Source: Heterohyrax brucei (taxonomy: Eukaryota > Chordata > Mammalia > Hyracoidea > Procaviidae). From it: DNA of 64,000 nt. Positions 34,404 to 45,213 of the stretch are shown here, piece after piece. The DNA lies in contig CM053146.1 in assembly GCA_028571685.1 (NCBI GenBank), positions 108,351,431 to 108,415,430 on the forward strand. The letters are read 5' to 3'. Position 1 is the stretch's first letter. Each line of letters starts with the position of its first letter. The translations under genes were made by a program, and so were the position numbers. The notes beneath the pieces were generated by a model. The model did no database searches and had not been told where the DNA came from. It was given only the letters and a program-made list of their open reading frames with translations.

Positions 34404-35551
34404 TTGGCCAGGTAGCTGTCCTCCAAATGTCAAATGGATCTTGGTTGAAAGCTGAGAATACCAGAAAGATGTTTACTTGTGTTTCATTGACTAAGCAAAA
34501 GCATTCGACTGTGTTGATAATACTAAATTACGGCTAACATTGGGAATTCCAGAACACCTCACTGAGCTCTTAACGAATCTGTATATGGATCAAGAGGCAG
34601 TCGCGTGAACAAGAACAAGTGGACACTGTGTGATTTAAAGTCAGGAAAGGTGTGCATCAGGATTATATCCTTTCATCATACCTTTTTAATCTATATGCCA
34701 AGAAAATCACCCAAGAAGCCAGATTATATGAAGAAGAATAAGGCATCAAGATTGGAGGATGACTCATTAACAACCTGAATTACACAGATGACACCACGTT
34801 ACTTGCTGGAAATGAAGATTTGAGATGAAGATTACTGATGAAGATCAAAGACCATAGCCTTCAGTATGGACTGCACCTCAAGAAAACAAAAATCCTCACA
34901 ACTGGACCAGGAAGCAACATTGTTATAAATGAAGAAAAGATTGAGGTTGTCAAGGGTTTCATTTTACTTAGTTCCACAATCAATGCTCATGGAAGCAGCA
35001 GTCAAGAAACCAACAGACGCATTGCATTGGGAAAGACTGCTATAAGGATTCTCTTTAAAGTATTCAAAAGTAAAGATGTCACCTTGAAGACTAAGATGCA
35101 TCTGACCCAAGCCATGGTATTTTTAATTGCATCATATGCCTGCGAAAGCTGGACGATGAATAAAGAAGACAGAAGAATTGATGCCTTTGAATTGTGGTGC
35201 TGGAGAAGAATGTTAAATGTACCATGGACTGCCAAAAGAACGAACAGATCTGTTCTGGAAGAAGTACAACCAGAATGCTCCTTGGAAGCGAAGATGGCAA
35301 GACTGCATCTTAAATACTTTGGACATGTTGTCAGGAAGGATCAGTCACCAGAGAAGAGCATCATGCTTGGCAGAGTGGAGCGTCAGTGAAAAAGAGAAAG
35401 ACGTTTTATGAGATGGATTGACACAGTGGCCACAACAATGGGCTTAAGCATAAAAACAGTTGTGGACATGGGGGAAGATCGAGCAGTGTTTCATTCTGTC
35501 GTTCATAGAGTCACTATGAGTTGGCATCAACTCAACAGCACCTAACAACAA
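34404..35551 (+). mobile_element. 5'-truncated RTE inserted in a SINE
   Basis: From the reverse transcriptase region (GTTTACTTGTGTTTCATTGAC near 34470) to the tail CAACAGCACCTAACAACAAC. It begins at GGCCAGGTAGCTGTCC. AACCTTTGTGGAAATCAG before it and AATCTTTGTGGAAGCAG after it are the two halves of the SINE target, a duplication of about 15-17 bases. Truncated at the 5' end, as usual for LINE insertions. Confidence 0.85.
34838..35389 (+). pseudogene. RTE polyprotein C-terminal frame, 183 codons
   Basis: The longest open stretch of RTE in the window. It covers the region after the reverse transcriptase core (MKIKDHSLQYGLHLKKTKIL, then KGFILLSSTINAHGSSSQE, then ASYACESWTMNKEDRRIDAFELWCWRRML, then RLHLKYFGHVVRKDQSPEKS). 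The WCWRRMLN and YFGHVVR words recur in the copies at 13815 and 50648. A complete RTE protein has about a thousand residues, so this is a remnant that happens to be open. Its start codon is internal and has no promoter. Confidence 0.8.
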
Positions 35552-35690
35552 CAGCAATCTTTGTGGAAGCAGACTACTACATCCATCTCCTACAGAGCAG
35601 CTGGTGGGTTCAAGCTGCCAGCCTTTCAGTTAGCAGCATAGAGCTTAAGGACTGTGTCACCAGGACTCCTAAACTACCCCGCAACACACC
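35552..35690 (-). mobile_element. AfroSINE long class, second part
   Basis: TCTTTGTGGAAGCAGACTAC, CTCCTACAGAGCAGCTGGTGGG and AGCTTAAGGACTGTGTCACC complete the SINE begun at 34278. Confidence 0.8.
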
Positions 35691-35880
35691 CAGTATCCTT
35701 TTTGAGTGGATTCAGGGAGGGCTTATGCAGTTGTGAAGGAGTGGAGGTCGTCTATGGTAAACTTCCCTTCAGAGCTTCAGTGGGACTTCAGCCCCATCCC
35801 AGTCCCCCCAGTGGCTGTCTGGAGAGCTCTGTCACCTGTGGTTTTCTTCTCTCACTAGCTCGATTTCCACTCCTTGCCTT

Positions 35881-36034
35881 CACCCACTGATGTTGAGACG
35901 GGTCCTACTGAAAGCGATCCTGAAGGTCAGAGTAGAACTGCCCCATAGAGTTTCCAAGGAGTGCCTGGTGGATTTGAACTGCCGACCTTTTGGTCAGCAG
36001 ACGTAGCATTTAACCCACTAGCCACCAGGGTTTC
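35881..36034 (-). mobile_element. AfroSINE, short class
   Basis: AGAGTAGAACTGCCCCATAG to GCCACCAGGGTTTC. Exact target duplication CTCCTTGCCTT at 35870-35880 and 36035-36045. This copy is well preserved in its 5' (head) half and diverged at the tail. Confidence 0.92.
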
Positions 36035-36252
36035 CTCCTTGCCTTTGGGAACTATTCTTAGCTTTGTTCACCACTAAATGTCTTACCTCAGTTGTGGAGA
36101 GCATATGGCCCTGTTTCCTTACTTTTATCCCGTTTTAGAAAGTCATCAGAAATGAATCCTATCCTTTCAGAAATGAAGATCTGACACTCTATCTCTAAGA
36201 GTAGCCTTTACCATCATTGCCCAAACAATGACACTAAACCATAAAAACTCTT

Positions 36253-36462
36253 AGTGTGGAGTTGATTCTGATTCACAGAGATCCTTTAGAATAGAGTAAA
36301 ACTGCTCTGTCAAGTTTCCAAAGAGAGCTTGATGGATTCAAACTGCAGACCACGTGGTAAGCAGTGATAGCACGTAACCGTTACACCACCAGTTTTTCCA
36401 CAATGAACAAAACCAAAAAACCAAATCTAGTGTTGTCAAGTCGATTCCAACTCATAAAATGT
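36253..36462 (-). mobile_element. AfroSINE short class plus a tail fragment
   Basis: 36253-36400 is a diverged short-class copy (TTGATTCTGATTCACAGAG to ACACCACCAG). 36409-36462 holds only the tail of a second (AAAACCAAAAAACCAAATC, GTCAAGTCGATTCCAACTC). Confidence 0.7.
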
Positions 36463-36489
36463 CAGCAGTCACTTTTTACTTAGCTCACT

Positions 36490-36620
36490 TCCGTGTCTTG
36501 ACTTTTTATGATTACTATATAATGTTAAGTTGTATTTCAACTTTCTGATGAGAAAACTGAGACTCAGAAGTTGAGTAACTTGTTCAATGCCACAAAGGTC
36601 ATCAGAGGCAGCACTTAGAA
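36490..36620 (-). repeat. MIR relic
   Basis: TGATGAGAAAACTGAGACTCAG, TTGAGTAACTTGTTCAATGCC and CAGAGGCAGCACTTAGAAT are the MIR core in reverse. Confidence 0.6.
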
Positions 36621-37231
36621 TAGACTACTTTTTATCTCCCAGTACGTCTCTCTTCCCACTACATATATTGCTTGTGAAGTGAAGGGGAACCCTTATTCAT
36701 TAAAGAGATGGCTGCCCATGACATGCCACTCTATTGTAACTAAGGCAACAGGTGTTCGTTACAACCTGAGCTCCTGCAAAACTCCAATGGCGGAGACAGG
36801 AGGCTGAGTAGAAAAGAAGGGCAGTGACTACGGACTCATCAAAGCAGATATTTCTGTGTAGCTGTAGGGAGAGGAGACCCTCAGAAATGGCACTGCAGCC
36901 ACACTGCCTTCCAGACCTAGGACCGCGCTTACCCAGGGGGTTTATTCAAGAACAGACCGAGGCTCTGCTGGATGTCTAGAATGAGTCTCTGGATGGATGT
37001 TTGTCCCTTCACCTTGAAAGGCAGAATGAGTTTCCAGAATCTCTCCATGCTCTGGTGTTCCCAGTGTAACAATAGGATTGAAAAACATAGATCCTAATGC
37101 CTCATGCCTAAGATTCCCAGACTTGCCATGCAGACATTACTATATCAGGATGGGATGTCTGTACATCTCAGAGAGTTAGGGCATTAGGATCTGTTATGTT
37201 TCTAAACCTCACTGTGACTGGGAAGATGTCA
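36621..37231. other. Unassigned stretch
   Basis: No gene or repeat that I can name. Confidence 0.25.
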
Positions 37232-37432
37232 CTAGTCATGAAAATAGTACAGTGTTGAACTACTAACCAAAATGTTGGCATTTTGAACTCACTCAGAGAT
37301 GCCTCAGAAGAAAGATCTGTCTGTCACTCTGCTTTTGAAAGGTCACAACCTCAAAAACCCAAGTAAACAGTTGTGCTCAGCAAAGCATAGGGTCACCAGG
37401 AGTCACAATCCACTTGATGGCAATTGGTGGGT
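37232..37432 (+). mobile_element. AfroSINE, long class, diverged
   Basis: AGTGTTGAACTACTAACCAAAATG, GAAAGATCTGTCTGTCACTC, GCATAGGGTCACCAGGAGTC and CACTTGATGGCAATTGG are in long-class order. Confidence 0.65.
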
Positions 37433-38217
37433 ACTACATCTGCAGTGTCTGAGCATGGAGAGGGTCTGAAATTTCATTCCTTTCAGCTTGTTAAGTGACA
37501 GATATCTGCTGTATATATGAATTTCTTGCTGCTCTTTGACCCGTTATATTAAATGTATTTTGAAAACATAGCCCAAGGCCTTTTCTGCCTTCCACTGCTT
37601 TTTGTTTGCTGTTTCTTTGAGTTAGGAACTGAGCACATCAATAGCTTCTCTGAAAGCTTTGATGCTTCTTTGGCAATGACTTCAGTCCTGTTGCATTTAC
37701 CACAGAACTGAAGTTACTGTCTTATGTGGAGAAGCATATTTGTGGTTGATAAAATGCTAGTTCAACAGGGGAAAAAAAGCGAATTGATTATACGGAGTCT
37801 CTGCATTTTTATAACTGTCACTTTTCTAAAGACAAAAGAATAATTTTGGTTTCTTCATTTATTCCACATAGACCCTGATTTTTAATTACAATCAAACATT
37901 ATTAAAGAAAAATCCAAGTGAAACCAGGGGGAAAATTACAACTGTGGCTTAGTGCATAGGATATGATTTGGTTCGGGGTCAGGGGAAGTTGGCAGTCCCT
38001 TTCAAGATTTTAGATTGGTGCAATATTTGATTGTGTGTACAATTACTCTCTTTCACTCAAGATAATCACATGTAGAATAATATGCAGTCCATGAGGTACT
38101 ATGTCCATCTCTGTAGCCTGAATTCCAAGAAATGTTAGTTCTAACGTATTGTCCCTTCTCCCCAAGATGTACTCAAGCTGAGCAACTCTGCCTTTGTAAC
38201 TCCTCACTCAACCACCA
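37433..38217. other. Unassigned stretch
   Basis: No gene seen. AT-rich and single-copy in appearance. Confidence 0.25.
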
Positions 38218-38440
38218 AGAAAGGCAATGTGATAGCGGTTACACGCAGAAGTTCAGAGCTAGATAAAACTTGTTTCAAATTAAGGCTAAATCACTCAGCA
38301 GCCTTGTGAGCCCTTGTATGGCTACGTACTTAATCCATCTCAATTTTCTCATCTGTAAAATGCACTCTGCCTTGTGAGATTATAAAACTAAAAAAACCAA
38401 ACCCACTGCCACTGAGTCAATTCCAACTTATAGCATAGGA
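38218..38440 (+). repeat. MIR relic followed by SINE tail fragment
   Basis: 38218-38385 keeps MIR order (GATAGCGGTTACACGC, AAATTAAGGCTAAATCAC, ATTTTCTCATCTGTAAAATG). 38389-38440 is a reversed AfroSINE tail fragment (AAAAACCAAACCCACTGCC). Confidence 0.6.
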
Positions 38441-38915
38441 TCATAAGGAGGACCGAAAGCAGGGACCGAGTGATCGGCATTAGTGAACAATCGAAGTGAG
38501 CTGTCACTACTAAGAGCCTCGTTGAAGTCTGTAGTGGAACTGTGGTGACAGGCTGTATGCCTTTTAGGAGTTCACTCGTCACGTGAAAAACAGTGTGATA
38601 AATGTTAGAAAAATCTCAAGGGCTGTGAATTGTCCCTGGAAATGGTTTCTGCTTCTTAATTAATGAATAAGATAGTTATCTATCCTCCAAGGTTAATGAG
38701 ACAAATTGAGATTCTAAGCTTAAAAGGGCTACTTTCCTTTGACTGACTATGTAAATGAACCCAAAACTAGATTCAAGCTTTAGTATTTACATTACTAGTT
38801 TCTCTTTATCCTTTTGGGAACTCTGAGAATGTGATGAGAAAGACAGCTGCTTTCAAGAACCACTTTTCAAAAAAATTGAACAATTTTGCAGAGAAGAGTG
38901 GTCAAAGAAAAAGCG

Positions 38916-39303
38916 TGTTATGATTGACTTGTGTCACCCAGAAAGATATGCTGATTCCTAACCCCCGGTGCCCCTGACTGTGATCTTTGTTGGAAACGTG
39001 CTGTTTGAAGATGCCATCAAATAATGAGTCACATGGCAGCAGGAAGGGCCCGAAATCCATTTGAATGCTGTCTTTGTAAAAGAGGAGAGGAAACACAGAC
39101 ACACAGGGAGGACAGTCACGTGAAGACGGGTCTACTACAAGCCAAGGACTGCCACGATGGCAGCCAAGAGAGACAGGAACTTTCCCGAGAGGCTTCAGGG
39201 AGAATACGGCACTGCTGACCCTGAATTCAGTCGCCTAGCCTCCCAAACTGAAAGAGAATAAACTTCTATTGTTTAAAGTCACCAATGTCGTGGTATTTTG
39301 GGG
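38916..39303 (+). mobile_element. MLT1-like solo LTR
   Basis: It begins TGTTATGATTGACTTGTG and has CTTTGTAAAAGAGGAGAGG, CCTCCCAAACTGAAAGAGAATAAACTTCTATTG and a GTGGTATT end. The order is that of ERVL-MaLR MLT1-type LTRs. It is a different family from family A, which follows immediately in the other orientation. Confidence 0.65.
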
Positions 39304-39307
39304 GGGG

Positions 39308-39787
39308 GATAGCCTATCCTAGTCATCTCGTGCTGCTATAACAGAAATAACACAAGTGAATGGTTTTAACAAAGAGGAATTTATTTTCTCACAGAAAAGT
39401 AGGCTGAAAGTCCAAATTCAGGGCATCAGCTCTAGTAAAAATCTTTCTCTGCTGGCTCTGGAGACAAGTCCTTGTCCTCAGTCTTCCCCTAGAGTGGGAG
39501 CTTCTGAGCACAGGGTTCCAAAGGACACATTCTCCACTGGGCATTACTTCTTTTCTGATAATATGAGGTCCATAAGTCTCTTTTCGTTTTTATTCCAAGA
39601 GGTTGCCTGAAGGCACAGTACAGTTTTATATACTGAGTCCTCCCCTACCAACACAACTGCCACCCATCCTCTTAACATCACAGAGACAGACTTGATAGCA
39701 TTTAGGAGCACCACACAACACCAGGAATCATGGCCTAGCCAAATTGCTACACACATTTTTTTGGAGGACACCATTCAATCCATGACA
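39308..39787 (-). mobile_element. LTR family A, minus strand
   Basis: CCTAGTCATCTCGTGCTGC, then AACAAAGAGGAATTTATTTTC, GGCTGAAAGTCCAAATTCAGG, AGGACACCATTCAATCCATGAC. It is the reverse of the LTR at 44719. A G9 run separates it from the MLT1-like LTR. Confidence 0.7.
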
Positions 39788-39837
39788 CAGCCCAAAATAA
39801 ATACAAATCTTGAGAAACAGATTTGCACTAGTCATTA

Positions 39838-40044
39838 ACCCCCTTGCAATTAAGTTGATTTCAACTCATAGTGACCACACAGGTCACAGCAGAATTGACC
39901 TGTAGGGTGTCCAAGACTATAAATCTTCACAGAAGCCGACTGCCACACCTTTAGCTCACACAGCAGGAGGTGAGGAGGTGGTTGAAACTGCTGACCTTTC
40001 AGTTAGCAGCTGAGAGCATAATCACTGCACCACCCAGGCTCCTC
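39838..40044 (-). mobile_element. AfroSINE, long class
   Basis: CCTTGCAATTAAGTTGATTTC, CAAGACTATAAATCTTCACAG, AGCTCACACAGCAGGAGG and CACTGCACCACCCAGGCTCC. Confidence 0.75.
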
Positions 40045-40106
40045 TGCACTACCCACAGAGCTTTTGTCCTTTCCATGATCTTAAAATTTGATTATTTCAT
40101 CAAGAC

Positions 40107-40288
40107 CAGTGTTTCTCAATGTGTGGTCCTCTGGATCACCTGAGGGAAAGGTGTCTGTTAAAAATGCAGGTTACCTGCACTCCACTCCAGGCATTTGAGA
40201 TCAGAATCTCAGGGATGAAGACAGGGAGTCTGCATGTTAACTAGATATCTAACTGATTCTCATGCATGTCAAAGTGTGAAAACCTCCG
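40107..40288 (+). mobile_element. hAT-Charlie MER5A-like relic
   Basis: CAGTGTTTCTCAATGTGTGG at the start, AATGCAGGTTACCTGCAC, ATTCTCATGCATGTCAAAGTG and AAAACCTC at the end match the short MER5A family. Confidence 0.6.
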
Positions 40289-41257
40289 ACATAGAATAGA
40301 AATGAAAATATCAATGGGACGTTATTCCAGCTTTAAGCACTTCTCAACTTGGCTTTGAGGAAAACACATAGTTACCACTGACCATTGTGTACTGGTTTAT
40401 GAGACCCTCTACTTTCACGTTTCTGTAAAGTGGGAGTTATGAGGACTGCTGAACCCGTTTCAGTGCAAGAACGAATAATGTTTACTAAGAGTTCAGGTCT
40501 CTCTGGTGAGAGGTAGTATAAATGCACCACACATTGTTACTGGAGAAATACGGAGGCAGAGCTGACATGCATGTCTCCCGAATCCACATTTGCCGTAATT
40601 TAAGGAACGAGGTATCAAGGTGGTGCCCGTGACTCTTACAGCTGAGCGAGTGTTCGGGCTCCAGAAGGGGGGCATGCCTAACCCACCGGGAGTGATAAAA
40701 CACCAGCTGAGCATTGGTGGAGTTTGGAGTCAAATAGAAACCTGTTCTCCTGTGAAAACATGCACATGTGTGGAATTGCATTGCTATAATCAGGACACAA
40801 CCAAATTCACAGATGTGCCCAATTTTCTATTTCCTCTATATTTTACCAGTTTCACGGCACGGTGACAAATGAGGAAACTAAGAAACGGATTTTGCATAGC
40901 ATCTCATGGAAGTCACTCACAAATCTCACTAGTGGGAACCAACCTCACAAATGTCAGCAGTTAAGGGCTACAGCTGTCTAATCCATCTCTGGGATACACT
41001 AAGCTCTCTGTTAGTTAGCATATAGCAAAGTGAAGAAATCCCATTATTCTAAGTCAAGTTCCAAAAAAAGAGAGCTTTCTTAAAGTAAATAAACAAACCT
41101 CCTCTTCCTAACACTTTTCTTCTTTTTCCACATTTTCAAGTACATATGATTGATTAAGTATAAAATGAAACAAGAAAAGGATATCTGGATGAGGAGATCT
41201 GAAACAGAGAAACCTCTTGGTCTTACCTGTCCTGTCTATGTGTTTCTCACCATTTTT
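40289..41257. other. Unassigned stretch
   Basis: No gene or recent repeat seen. Frames of 73-98 codons at 40485-40865 lie on both strands over the same bases and show no domain. Confidence 0.3.
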
Positions 41258-41351
41258 GCTCCTTGGAGACTCTATGGAGCAGTTCTACTCTGGCCTACAT
41301 GGTCTCTATGAGTTGGACTCAACTCCACAGCAGTGGGTTCGGTTTTGGTTT
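41258..41351 (+). mobile_element. AfroSINE, head-truncated
   Basis: CTCCTTGGAGACTCTATGGAGC, GTCTCTATGAGTTGGACTC and CAGCAGTGGGTTCGGTTTTG are the 3' half only. Confidence 0.8.
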
Positions 41352-42439
41352 AAAACCTAAGGTTGCTTTTAAAACTCCTCTGTCAACACCTAAAATGAGG
41401 CAGGTAAGATGTTTATTTATTGAAGGGAGGAAAAGATACTGTAATGGACACTTTTCTTTCAGACCACCTGCCCCCACTTCCCTCAACTCCCTCCACTTTC
41501 ATTTTTGGTAGCAGGACCCCAGTTTCCTTTGAGAAATCACCTGTCTCCACTAAGTGCCATCTTGAGGAGTCTGTCAACTACCGTGTCCCTTTTCACTCAG
41601 CCAAGAAGGGACTGCCTGACCCAAGCAGGACAGATCTGATAATGTTCTCTAGAGACTTTGAATCCTGAGCACAGACAGATGACGGGGTGTGGGTGCTCAC
41701 TCCTTCTAGGGGCAGTGCCTGGCCAATACTGTGCTTTAGTTCCTCGAGCCCAGCACCCCAGAGCTGCCTAGAGTTGTCCTGAACTTCACCTAGTCTGGTG
41801 CTTCGGCTTCCGCCGGCTTCTTTAGCACTTCCTTATTTTCTTAAATTCTGTGTTTTCTTAACCCAGCCAAGGATTTTACTCTTGCTGACAACCAGAGGAG
41901 TCAGTGAAATTATTTACCAACTGTCTTACCTGTGGACGAAGGCAGTGACCGATTAGAATTTGCCCGTCACCAGAGTGAACTCATGCTGGTCAAGGTGCCC
42001 ACAAGGGGCAACTGGCAGACCAAGAGCTTTCCCTCTCACAGGCCCACCCGCTCCGGAGTAATGATGTTTCCACCTGAGCTGAGTTTAACCTGCTTTACAG
42101 AAATAAAAGACGGTGACGTTGAAGATAACTGGGAAGGAGATCCAAGAAGTAAGGCCGGAGGGAGGGGCTGGTAATGGAGAGAATTTTGAATGGTAGGAGG
42201 GAGAAAACATCACAGTGTAGAGGTTTGTAGCTCTCAGATCTGTGGACCAGTTAAATCCCAGAGATCCCTTTGTGATTCCCACAAGGAACAAGATCCATGA
42301 CTAGAGAAAGATTGTCCTATGGTAGAAAAAAGAATAAGGACGCAAGATTCGAGGGAGGTTTCCTTTGCTCAGTTAAAAGATGTTGATGAATTCCTCACAG
42401 ACTCTTACATACGCCACTGGAATTTAGAATGAAATCACA
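41352..42439. other. Unassigned stretch
   Basis: No transposon identified. The 80-codon frame 41932-42174 lies in ordinary-composition sequence and has no recognised domain or flanking splice context I can justify. Confidence 0.3.
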
Positions 42440-42842
42440 ACAGACACACTTCAAATCATGGATAAGTTAGACTATGAAACCACTGCCTGTCTGTCAGTTT
42501 GTTGTACTATGGTGGCGTGCATGTGGCCATCATGCTGGAAGGGTATGTCACTAGTATTTAAAATAATAGCGGGATCATCCACAGTGGCAAGGTTTCAGTG
42601 GAGCTTCCAAGACTACGCTAGACTAGGAAGAAAGTCTGGCCCCCTATTTCTGACAATTAGACAATGAAAACCTCACGGATCACGACAGAATATTGTCCAG
42701 TATAGTGCTGGAAGATGAGTCCCCTGGGCTAGAAGACGCTCAGAACACACAGAGGCTTCAGGAAGATGGTGCAGCATTTTGTCCTTTTAGACACGGGCAT
42801 GTAATGAGTCAGAGCAGACTCAACAGCAACTAATAACAAAAG
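42440..42842 (+). mobile_element. RTE deletion derivative: 5' end fused to 3' tail
   Basis: 42480-42760 matches the RTE 5' region as at 3705-3950 (GTCAGTTTGTTGTACTATGG, TTCAGTGGAGCTTCCAAGAC, GGAAGATGAGTCCCCTGGGC). It then jumps to a tail-like CAGACTCAACAGCAACTAATAAC. About 2.8 kb of coding sequence is absent. Confidence 0.65.
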
Positions 42843-43342
42843 TAAATTGAAGAGCCTGCATCTTGTTCACTTGAGTGAGAAGACAAAGTTACACTTGAAT
42901 TACTCTGCTGAAAGCTAATGACAGGTCCCGGTAGATGGGTAGGTATAAGAGTATGATAAAGACTGTGCCTGCTTCTTCAGGCTCCTTTTCACTGTACCAT
43001 CAGACTTGGTAACCTGCAACCCAACCATCAGAACCGCTCACAGTTCCTCAAGTGCACCATGCAGCTTCACGCTGTGTACCACTGTTCCTTCTACCTGGAA
43101 GGTCCCTTCCCATGTTGTCTACTTGGGAATATCTGCTCCTCCAGGGTCCTCTAGTTCTTGTGGGATCTCTGTGCACACTAGAAAAAGCACCCCTTACTCA
43201 AGATACTTCATTTTCTGTTGGAAAATGGTTAAACTATACCGATTTTTACAAAACACTTAATACGTTTAGGAAAACTCTTGTTTAAGATACATGAATTGAT
43301 AAGGTCTATGATGTAAACAAAGCTCCCCATGGTTGAACAGTC
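42843..43342. other. Unassigned stretch
   Basis: No gene seen. CTTCTTCAGGCTCC...CCTTCTACCTGGAAGGTCCCTTCCC may be an L2 residue. Confidence 0.25.
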
Positions 43343-43535
43343 GGCTCCTCCTGTGGTACGGATGGTTAATGTGCTTGGCTACTGATCCAAAGGTCAGAGA
43401 TCTGAGTCCACCCAAAAGTGCCTTGGAAGAAACTCTAGCTACTACCAGAAAGTCAGTCACTGAAAACCCTGTGGTGCACAGTCTACTCTGACACACACTG
43501 ATTCCCCGTGAGTTGGAGTTGACTTGATGACAATT
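43343..43535 (+). mobile_element. AfroSINE, long class, diverged
   Basis: CTACTGATCCAAAGGTCAG, GAGTCCACCCAAAAG, CACTGAAAACCCTGTGGTGC and CGTGAGTTGGAGTTGACTTG. Confidence 0.7.
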
Positions 43536-43739
43536 GCTTATAGTTGACCAATACACAACCTGCAGTCATCCTTGCTGACATTTTGTCTTCCAGAGTTCGT
43601 CTGAGAAACCATCCTCGTACGCTTCTCCATTCTGTTTGGAATGCTGGTTCCATTATGGCATCTATCACTTGGCTTTGTATGCGTTCATTTATATATGCCC
43701 CCCTGTCCCCAGTGAAGGAGACACCACTTCTTAGTCACC

Positions 43740-44070
43740 TCTGTAACTCCAGTGACCAACAAAGTATTGACAAACGGCACATGCTCAGTAAGTTATTGTT
43801 GAAAATAGGGGTGAAGAAAGGCGTGCACATGGCTCAGGGTAGAGCCCTGCACATGAGTGGCATCTATGGAATTCAACTCTCAGAAACAGAAACTAGTAGT
43901 ACTGGCACGTACAGAACACTGTTGAAGTGTGAGTGTGTGTGTGTGTTCAGGTGTTAGTGATAAAATGCCAAATTCTAAGTGAGGGTATCTTTGTTTTTTA
44001 ATATTGTCCCTTGATAGTATCTAACACAGAGTAGATGCTCAATAAATATTTGCTGAATAACTAAATGAGT
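43740..44070 (+). repeat. L2-end relics and a short GT run
   Basis: GACAAACGGCACATGCTCAGTAAG at 43768 and TAACACAGAGTAGATGCTCAATAAATATTTG at 44021 look like L2/MIR 3' ends. A short GT run lies at 43930-43946. Confidence 0.4.
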
Positions 44071-44119
44071 GACTATGATTTACAAGGCCAGCTCATGAAG
44101 CAGGAGGCAGAAATAGAGT

Positions 44120-44245
44120 GTGAGCACTAAATTTGGGGTCAGAACACCCAGATTCAAGTTCTAGGTCTTTTGTTACAGGACCTCAGGGGCAAAGTCCCAT
44201 CACTACTGAGACACTTCACCTATAAAATGGGGTATCGAGGTGGTA
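44120..44245 (+). repeat. MIR relic
   Basis: GGGTCAGAACACCCAGATTC, CAAGTTCTAGGTC, CACTTCACCTATAAAATGGG. Confidence 0.6.
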
Positions 44246-44276
44246 ACATGAACAGTATACTAGACTGTATTAGAGC

Positions 44277-44633
44277 AGAAGCCCTGGTTGCTCTGTGGTT
44301 AAATGTCTGTCTGCTAACTATCAATTGGTAGTTCAAATCTAGCCAACGGCTCAGTGGGAGAAAAATTTGGGGTTCTGCTCCGTTAAAGGTACCCACTACT
44401 GCTGAGCCAATCTTTGAGTCCAGTCCGACTCACAGTGACTTTGTTGGACAGAGTAGCCTCCACAGAGTTCCTGAGGCTGTGACCTTTATGGAAGCAACTG
44501 TTGTACTTTCACTAAGCAGCAGAGCAACTTAACCACTGCACCCCCAGACCTAGAAAACCCTGTGGGGCAGTTCTATTCTGTCAAATAGGGTCACAATGAG
44601 TTGAAAGTGACTCAATGACACCCAACAACAGAT
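44277..44633 (+). mobile_element. AfroSINE long class, split by a second SINE
   Basis: The head at 44277-44385 (AAGCCCTGGTTGCTCTGTGG, CAGTGGGAGAAAAATTTGG) and the tail at 44554-44633 (CTAGAAAACCCTGTGGGGC to CACCCAACAACAG) belong to one element. It is interrupted at 44386-44553. Confidence 0.8.
44386..44553 (-). mobile_element. AfroSINE, long class, nested
   Basis: TACCCACTACTGCTGAGCC, CTCCACAGAGTTCCTGAGGC, AAGCAACTGTTGTAC and ACCACTGCACCCCC in minus orientation. Younger than the SINE it interrupts. Confidence 0.75.
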
Positions 44634-44718
44634 AAAACAGTGATTTAAAAAATCCTACCACCAGCAATTTTGCATATTTCAGCCTAATACAGTAAAACTA
44701 TGAAAGTCAGAACCTGTG

Positions 44719-45213
44719 TGTCATGGATTGAATTGTGCCCCCCTCAAAAAAAAAATGTGTATAACAATTTGTCTAGGCTATGACTCCTGATACTGTGTAA
44801 TGTTCCTCCATGTTGTAAATTCTGCCTCTATGGTGTGAATGAGGGAGGACTGTGGCAGCTGGATTGGCGCAGGGAGACTCAGTATGTAAAATTATATTGA
44901 GGCTTGAGGCAATCTCTTGAGATATAAAGGAAAGGGAAGCCAGTAGAGAGTTGGTGACTTCAAACCACAGAGAAACAGTGCCAGGAGTGGAGTGTATTTT
45001 TGGAAAGGACCTGGGGCCCCTGTGCCTCAGAATCTCTCAGTCCAGGGGAGACTAACAGCAAGGACCTTCTTCTGGTGCCAACAAAGCCGTCTCCTGAAGC
45101 TGACCCCCTGAATTTAGACTTGCAGATTACTGGATTGTGAAAAAATAAATTTCTCTTTGTTAAAGCCGTCCATTTGTGGTATTCATGTTAAAGCAGCACT
45201 AAATGACTAAACA
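44719..45213 (+). mobile_element. Solo LTR family A, complete
   Basis: TGTCATGGATTGAATTGTGCC start, polyadenylation signal AATAAA at about 45145, and CTAAACA end. A perfect 5-base target duplication CTGTG at 44714-44718 and 45214-45218. Best preserved family A copy. No viral internal part. Confidence 0.85.

Noticed and set aside
34838..35389. Host gene of 183 codons
   Set aside because: Words such as WCWRRMLN and YFGHVVR recur in the other RTE copies. It is the RTE C-terminus.
41932..42174. 80-codon frame as a coding exon
   Set aside because: No recognisable domain, and flanking splice signals are not convincing. Length is within chance for this window.
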